17,338 nt of DNA, taken from contig JAHJMH010000001.1 in NCBI GenBank assembly GCA_018821425.1, positions 1 to 17,338 on the forward strand, given 5' to 3'. Made by a program: the position numbers and the translations under genes. The stretch comes from Nanobdellota archaeon (GTDB lineage Archaea; Nanobdellota; Nanobdellia; Pacearchaeales; GW2011-AR1). Under the pieces are notes generated by a model. It did not search any database. It was given only the letters and a program-made list of their open reading frames with translations, and was not told where the DNA came from. Positions within the stretch are counted from its first letter, which is position 1; the number at the start of each line of letters is the position of its first letter. Of the stretch, positions 13,261 through 17,338 are shown one piece after another.

Positions 13261-14211
13261 TTATCTTAATTCAATAAATTCGTAATTTTTCTTTAGTTGT
13301 TTTTTCGTCTCTCTGAACGGAGCCGTCATGACAAGCTGTCTTTTCACCGGACCCTGAACCGAACCATAAACGAGAACATAATCTGTTTTAACGTCGCCGA
13401 AATTTTTCAAACCTTTAAGATCTGCCCTTCCCTCTGATTTTCCAAGGTCGACTATATTTGAGTTGTAAACAATTCTTGTGAACATTCCAAGCTGACCTGC
13501 CATCGCTACTCTAAAAGTAACTCTTGGAGGATGCCATGGACCAATGCTTCCAGGTCCCCTTCGTCCTTTTTCAGACTTGTGGTTTCTTAATGTAACTCCA
13601 AATCTTTTAACAGGTCCAGAAAATCCCTGACCCTTTGTCAAACCCCGAAGGTCAACAAGATTATTTTTCTCAAAGACATCAAGAACCGGAATTTCTTTTC
13701 CCACCTTTTCTTTAACAAAATTCAATTTCTCTTCCATACTACCCGATAATCCGATTTCGCTCAAGTCGGGAGTTTTCTTTATTCCCGTTTTTTTGACTTG
13801 GGAATGGCAGATCACCTTTACATCATCAAACTCTTCCAGCTTCATATCGTCAATCTTCAATGATTTTTTCTTTGAAACCTTAAGTTTCCTTTTCATCTCC
13901 TTCTCAGGATTTTCAACAAGAATCTCTTTAGCAACGATTCCGTTTTTGTAGAATCTTATAGAATAAATTTTCATAGGGGGACATTCAAGAATTGTCACGG
14001 GAATCGGAATCCTCTTCCCTTTCGTTAGCGAGTCTGCCGTGCCGTCCTTAACATACGCGGAAGCCATACCCGCCTTGTAACAGATGAACCCCTTAAGAAC
14101 TTTTGAAGAATCGTGAATGTTTTCCCAGTTAACTCTAGGCAAGAATTTGCTGGCGCGTTTTCTCGGCCAGAACTGCAAGCTTCCTTTCCTTGGTGATTTC
14201 TTTGTCGGCAT
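13261..14211 (-). CDS. rpl3: Large-subunit ribosomal protein uL3
   Basis: 316 aa, archaeal/eukaryotic-type uL3, first gene of the operon. The N-terminus RKGSLQFWPRKRASKFLPRV is the signature of this group. The conserved TKGQGFSGPVKRFGV lies at about 192-206, and GSIGPWHPPR, the loop that reaches the peptidyl-transferase centre (the W finger region), at about 221-230. It starts about 45 bases after the expected transcription start and has no Shine-Dalgarno motif (TTGAGAAATG). Confidence 0.97.
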   Translation of the reverse strand: MPTKKSPRKGSLQFWPRKRASKFLPRVNWENIHDSSKVLKGFICYKAGMASAYVKDGTADSLTKGKRIPIPVTILECPPMKIYSIRFYKNGIVAKEILVENPEKEMKRKLKVSKKKSLKIDDMKLEEFDDVKVICHSQVKKTGIKKTPDLSEIGLSGSMEEKLNFVKEKVGKEIPVLDVFEKNNLVDLRGLTKGQGFSGPVKRFGVTLRNHKSEKGRRGPGSIGPWHPPRVTFRVAMAGQLGMFTRIVYNSNIVDLGKSEGRADLKGLKNFGDVKTDYVLVYGSVQGPVKRQLVMTAPFRETKKQLKKNYEFIELR

Positions 14212-14286
14212 TTCTCAATATGTTTGCTTTAGCGGATAGCATTTTGTTTCCCTGGATGAAATAGAGAGAAAAAGTTCGTTTATAAA
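14212..14286 (-). promoter_or_regulatory. Promoter and leader of the ribosomal operon; TATA box 14279-14286
   Basis: On the minus strand CCCAAAATC is followed by TTTATAAA (14279-14286), a good archaeal TATA box. Archaeal transcription usually starts about 22-27 bases downstream, here near 14253-14260, leaving a leader of about 45 bases before uL3. The Z1 stop codon (14280-14282) lies inside the box, so promoter and upstream gene overlap. The leader holds an out-of-frame ATG (14240-14242) that would open a short frame overlapping the start of uL3. No clear r-protein binding hairpin is visible by eye. Confidence 0.6.
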
Positions 14287-16142
14287 GATTTTGGGATGAG
14301 GGTTTTTGGTGGTGGCTCTTGGGGTACTTGCCTGGGGTAATTTATTAAAAAATGTAACTTACTTGTGGAAGGTCTAAAAAATAATCTTGCCTTACCTGAA
14401 TTATTATTATAGACTATCAGGAATTGATGAACCCCCTCCTCACCTCTAATGAACCTCCTTGGTCGAAGGATTTGTTCTTTATCAACGTCTTCTCCCCATT
14501 CATTTGCATCAGAGGTCTTTATCCTAATTGTTTCTCCATTCCCCAACCAATTCTCCTCCATAAATTTTATTATAAAATCTGGGAGTGCATCCCCACCAAT
14601 CACTGATTGTATACTTTTTATTTTTTCTAACGGACTGCTCCCAGTTTCTGACAAAGCATCTTTTATCTCCTTCCTGTATTCAAATAAATCAGAAACTATC
14701 TCTCCTTTATTTATCATTACTGTTCCTTTGTCTATGCTCGACGATCCTGTAGATCTTATTCTCCCACTGCCAATCCAGACAGGAGGACCATTTCCAAAAC
14801 TGATGGATTGTAATGATAATCTATGCATCATAAAACTAGTATGCCAATCAGAAAACAATTCTTTAGGGATTGATAGTTCAAAATATTTTAAATAGTCTTT
14901 TCTAGATCCAAACATCCTTGCTCTTTGTATATAAGTATCTTGATTGAATATTGTTTTAACGTCCCTAGTAAAAAACATGGAAAGAAGTCTGTCGAAGGTC
15001 ATTCCCCTAGAGACTATGTCTCCTCCAATGATTATTGTGAAAGGGTCCAAGGGATTTGTTGCTTCACTATCGAGGGTTTTGTCACGATTGCTATTTAAAA
15101 CTTTAATCTCATGCCTTTCAATATTGTTAAAAATATAATTTGCAATATCATCCTCTTTCCCATCATGAAGGCTTTTAGCCCTTTCCCAGATTTCTTTCCA
15201 AATTTTTTCACTTTCTTCCCCCATTTTGTTTTGAGAGAGATTTTGCATAATTTTTGCAATTTCTTTTTGATCTTCTGAATGATCTATCTTTTTTCTACTT
15301 GTATGGACAATCATAGAATATCCCATTTCAGGAAGAGTTGTATTCAAATAAGCAACATTAATTAAAAAAGTGAATAGGACATCCTTAAGATATGTGGAAT
15401 CATAATTCTCAGGTAAGAAGTTTATTTTATATTTGATTTTGGAAAGATCTTCTGGGAAAAAATCATCTTGACCCGTATATTTGGGGTGGGGTTTGAAAGG
15501 CACCCACGCAGCTGTTTTAGTCTTATGAGTGTTATTTAAATCTAGTCTTGCAGGAGTTGCAGTCACCCCGATATAAACACCTCCGCCTGCAATAAGATTT
15601 TTTGTTAGCTCATTTATCTTACTTATTTCTTTTATATTTATTTTAGAGTTTGGGGTGGCAAAATCTGCCTCATCATCTATGATTATTTTAAAATCTCTCT
15701 CCCTTAGCTTTGATATCAATTTTTTTAGGTTGCTTGAATTTTTTTTACATAAAATAATTAATGTCTCCCCCTTTACTTCAAAATTTTTACCAATTATTTC
15801 TTTATAACTACGAGGTGAGGGGCTCAATCCTGATTTTCTAAATCTTAATAAGTTCTGGCTCAGAAGTGTGTCCTGATCTGTTACCAAGATGATTATGGTA
15901 TTATTCCCCTCATCAAGGAGTTTAGCTGTTAGAGAGATCATCATCTCCGTCTTCCCACTTTGAGGTTCTCCATGAATAATGAAAGAGTTAACTCCTGCCC
16001 TTATATTCTTCAAGGATTGTTCCACAGATTCTTTGATTGAATCAAGATAGAAACCTTCTCCAAGACTGGAAAGGTGTCTTTCATATTGTCCTTCCTCAAG
16101 AGACTTAGAGATTTTTTTGAAATCAAATTCTCTTTCTTCCAT
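14280..16142 (-). CDS. Z1-domain superfamily II ATPase, likely part of a restriction/defence module
   Basis: 620 aa. Residues 58-65 GEPQSGKT are a Walker A motif, 156-160 DDEAD is the Walker B/DEAD box, and 194-199 TATPAR is motif III, so this is a superfamily II helicase-like ATPase. The C-terminal half carries the Z1 signature: IIGGDIVSRGMTFDRL (371-386), then QDTYIQRARMFGSRKDY (401-417). Z1 proteins (Pfam Z1) are known mostly from operons with DNA methyltransferases, GHKL ATPases and endonucleases; their biochemical role is poorly defined. Here the gene directly follows a DNA methyltransferase on the same strand, 30 bases apart. Many Z1 proteins are longer (about 900 aa), so this is a compact form. 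No nuclease motif is obvious to me. A TATA-like box upstream suggests its own leaderless transcript. Confidence 0.88.
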   Translation of the reverse strand: MEEREFDFKKISKSLEEGQYERHLSSLGEGFYLDSIKESVEQSLKNIRAGVNSFIIHGEPQSGKTEMMISLTAKLLDEGNNTIIILVTDQDTLLSQNLLRFRKSGLSPSPRSYKEIIGKNFEVKGETLIILCKKNSSNLKKLISKLRERDFKIIIDDEADFATPNSKINIKEISKINELTKNLIAGGGVYIGVTATPARLDLNNTHKTKTAAWVPFKPHPKYTGQDDFFPEDLSKIKYKINFLPENYDSTYLKDVLFTFLINVAYLNTTLPEMGYSMIVHTSRKKIDHSEDQKEIAKIMQNLSQNKMGEESEKIWKEIWERAKSLHDGKEDDIANYIFNNIERHEIKVLNSNRDKTLDSEATNPLDPFTIIIGGDIVSRGMTFDRLLSMFFTRDVKTIFNQDTYIQRARMFGSRKDYLKYFELSIPKELFSDWHTSFMMHRLSLQSISFGNGPPVWIGSGRIRSTGSSSIDKGTVMINKGEIVSDLFEYRKEIKDALSETGSSPLEKIKSIQSVIGGDALPDFIIKFMEENWLGNGETIRIKTSDANEWGEDVDKEQILRPRRFIRGEEGVHQFLIVYNNNSGKARLFFRPSTSKLHFLINYPRQVPQEPPPKTLIPKSL

Positions 16143-16161
16143 AAAATTTGATATGACAATC

Positions 16162-16170
16162 TATTTTAAA
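16162..16170 (-). promoter_or_regulatory. TATA-like box upstream of the Z1 gene (leaderless promoter candidate)
   Basis: The minus strand reads TTTAAAATA, centred about 24 bases before the Z1 ATG at 16142. That spacing places the expected transcription start on or next to the start codon, as in archaeal leaderless mRNAs. No Shine-Dalgarno precedes this ATG (CAAATTTTATGG), which fits. AT-rich DNA makes such boxes common by chance. Confidence 0.35.
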
Positions 16171-16172
16171 CT

Positions 16173-17105
16173 TTATTGTTTTTTAGCGATTATAATATAT
16201 TCCCACTGATATATTTTCTTCTTCTGACCATGGGACGAATTTGTAAACTTTCCTTCTTGATCCCTATAAGGAGTGAAAGTCTTTGAAGAGAGTTTTCTTT
16301 TAATCACTTGCTCTACTTCGAAACCAGAATTTCGTAGAAGTTCTATTGAAACTTCTGTGTTTTTTATCTTAACTTTCTTATACTCTGTATCTCCTAGAAT
16401 AATGCAAGCTCGTTTTCCCTTCTTTAGAATCCTACGCATTTCTTGGTAAACCAAACCCAAGTCAGAGTAATATCTACTAATCTGTTTGGCTAAAGATTTA
16501 TCTTTCTTAGACAATTTGCTAACTATTTTCTTTGCAAGAAAAGTTATTTCTTCAGAAAAATGTTCTTGTCCAGATGCTGTTCCAATAAACTTTTGTTTCG
16601 TTGAATTCATATTCTCCGTAAACTTGAACCATAAAAGTGTCAGTTGGTGAAGATCCGCATATTCATACGAGATTGCATAAGGAGGGGAAGTTATAATCAA
16701 GTCTATCGAATCTGAATGTAACCCTGTTTTTCTTGCATCACCTTCTCTAATTGAACTAGTTATTCCCTTCAGATTTTTATCTTTTAAAATTCGGTAATAC
16801 TCTTTATTCTGAGATGTCATAAAATTTAAATGCTGGGTGAACATTTCAATAGGGTTGTAATCTGGTTTAGAGATATCTCTCATAGGCTTAATGCTTTTAG
16901 AATACCAAATAGAACAATTCTTTAGGATATCTGAAAAGCAACATTCATAAAATATCCTTAGCCTTTTTTCTTTAACTTTTTTAACTATCAAAAACATCTC
17001 CATCAGGACGTTGTATTGTTTTTCTTTAAACCAATATTTCAGCCTTGGATGGGCTTTCAAATAGTGATTTTTTTTAATCTTTAATTTACTCAATTGATTT
17101 ATCAA
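16173..17105 (-). CDS. DNA amino-methyltransferase, C-terminal part (frame-shifted from its N-terminal part)
   Basis: 310 aa counted from a TTG codon at 17105; the frame is open back to 17156. It carries catalytic motif IV, TSPPY (SPPY at residues 140-143), preceded by EGDAR (121-125), and a late LGDTEY motif (238-242). SPPY is typical of N4-cytosine methyltransferases and also occurs in some N6-adenine enzymes. The AdoMet-binding motif I is missing here but present in the adjacent frame (17120-17338). I therefore read the TTG start as artificial: this is the C-terminal part of one enzyme split by a frameshift at the A7 run. It ends 30 bases before the Z1 gene, fitting a modification-plus-ATPase defence module. 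Confidence 0.85.
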   Translation of the reverse strand: MINQLSKLKIKKNHYLKAHPRLKYWFKEKQYNVLMEMFLIVKKVKEKRLRIFYECCFSDILKNCSIWYSKSIKPMRDISKPDYNPIEMFTQHLNFMTSQNKEYYRILKDKNLKGITSSIREGDARKTGLHSDSIDLIITSPPYAISYEYADLHQLTLLWFKFTENMNSTKQKFIGTASGQEHFSEEITFLAKKIVSKLSKKDKSLAKQISRYYSDLGLVYQEMRRILKKGKRACIILGDTEYKKVKIKNTEVSIELLRNSGFEVEQVIKRKLSSKTFTPYRDQEGKFTNSSHGQKKKIYQWEYIIIAKKQ

Positions 17106-17119
17106 GAGATTGTTCTGAT

Positions 17120-17338
17120 TTAGAAGTGTATTGGGATTAATCGCAGTTTTTTTGCTTTAGTTATTAGCAACGCAGCATGATTAACATCTAACGCGATACT
17201 ATTTCGTTCGTTTATTTTTGACTCAACCAGAGTTGTCCCACAGCCACCAAAGCAATCTAGAACAGTATCATTCTTCTTAGAATATTCTAAGAGAAGTTTG
17301 CTAACAAGCTGAGGAATAAATTTGGCAGGATATTTATG
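17120..17338 (-). CDS. DNA methyltransferase, N-terminal part (partial at window edge)
   Basis: The frame is open from the window edge and stops at TAA 17120-17122, giving 72 residues. It shows HKYPAKFIPQLVSKLL (the H-x-YPAKF motif of DNA methyltransferases), motif I DCFGGCGTT (residues 28-36) that binds AdoMet, and SIALDVNHAALLITKAKK (motif II region). The last eight residues before the stop (LRLIPIHF) do not fit the family. In the -1 frame the sequence continues TAINPNTLLNQ, which resembles the K-T-x-P-x-x-P-x-x-L continuation usual in these enzymes. The true start lies beyond 17338. Motif I precedes motif IV, the gamma/alpha-type order. Confidence 0.75.
   Translation of the reverse strand, partial: HKYPAKFIPQLVSKLLLEYSKKNDTVLDCFGGCGTTLVESKINERNSIALDVNHAALLITKAKKLRLIPIHF
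17147..17153 (-). other. A7 run where the methyltransferase reading frame shifts by -1
   Basis: On the minus strand the zero frame reads GCA AAA AAA CTG, so the seven A bases form an in-phase A-AAA-AAA heptamer of the slippery type. A -1 slip joins the motif I frame to the motif IV frame. Three readings are possible: a one-base loss in the genome (pseudogene or phase-variable switch), a homopolymer error in the assembly, or programmed -1 frameshifting. The sequence alone cannot decide. Confidence 0.6.

Noticed and set aside
14138..14242. Upstream frame in the uL3 leader (ATG at 14242, out of frame with uL3)
   Set aside because: About 35 codons overlapping uL3, no conserved likeness; a chance frame is the simplest reading, though a regulatory uORF cannot be excluded.
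1..17338. CRISPR arrays, tRNA or rRNA genes, insertion sequences
   Set aside because: None seen: no spaced repeats, no tRNA-like cloverleaf recognised by eye, and no transposase-like protein in the window.

Overview
This window is the spc/S10/alpha-type ribosomal protein superoperon of a low-GC archaeon, read entirely on the minus strand. The archaeal assignment rests on archaeal/eukaryotic-type proteins (eS4, eL32, eL19, aIF1/SUI1), the archaeal gene order, TATA-box promoters and an archaeal SecY. A DPANN-type lineage (Pacearchaeota/Woesearchaeota-like) is my inference from the low GC, the Lys/Glu-rich tails on several ribosomal proteins and the DGR-like element. The lineage is not proven.

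Layout, in transcription order from the right edge. (1) 17338-16173: an amino-methyltransferase gene for DNA, cut by the window edge and split into two frames at an A7 run. (2) 16142-14280: a Z1-domain superfamily II ATPase. These two look like part of a restriction/defence module whose remaining genes would lie beyond 17338. (3) A 68-bp gap with a TATA box that overlaps the Z1 stop codon. (4) 14211-226: 27 tightly packed genes: uL3, orf63, uL4, uL23, uL2, uS19, uL22, uS3, uL29, aIF1, uS17, orf94, uL14, uL24, eS4, uL5, uS14, uS8, orf111, uL6, eL32, eL19, uL18, uS5, uL30, uL15, SecY. (5) 185-1: the 3' end of a convergent plus-strand gene. Its GC-rich last ~90 bases have the signature of a variable region (VR) of a diversity-generating retroelement (DGR).

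The ribosomal operon is unusual in three ways. Three small genes that I do not recognise (63, 94 and 111 aa) sit between uL3/uL4, uS17/uL14 and uS8/uL6, and each is coupled to its neighbours. The RNase P protein gene (Rpp29/Pop4) commonly found between aIF1 and uS17 in other archaea is absent. The gene junctions are stereotyped: 13 of 26 are TAA-A-ATG, 4 are TAATG and 6 are ATGA. This points to termination-reinitiation as the main way downstream genes are translated, and it corrects several start codons (uL4, uL30, uS5, orf111, uL14).

The most exciting signal is the VR-like segment at about 78-166. Nearly every putative variable codon ends in C or T, as expected if AAC/AAT codons of a template repeat had been mutated at adenines. 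The gene carrying it appears frameshifted near position 40, and neither template repeat nor reverse transcriptase is in this window.
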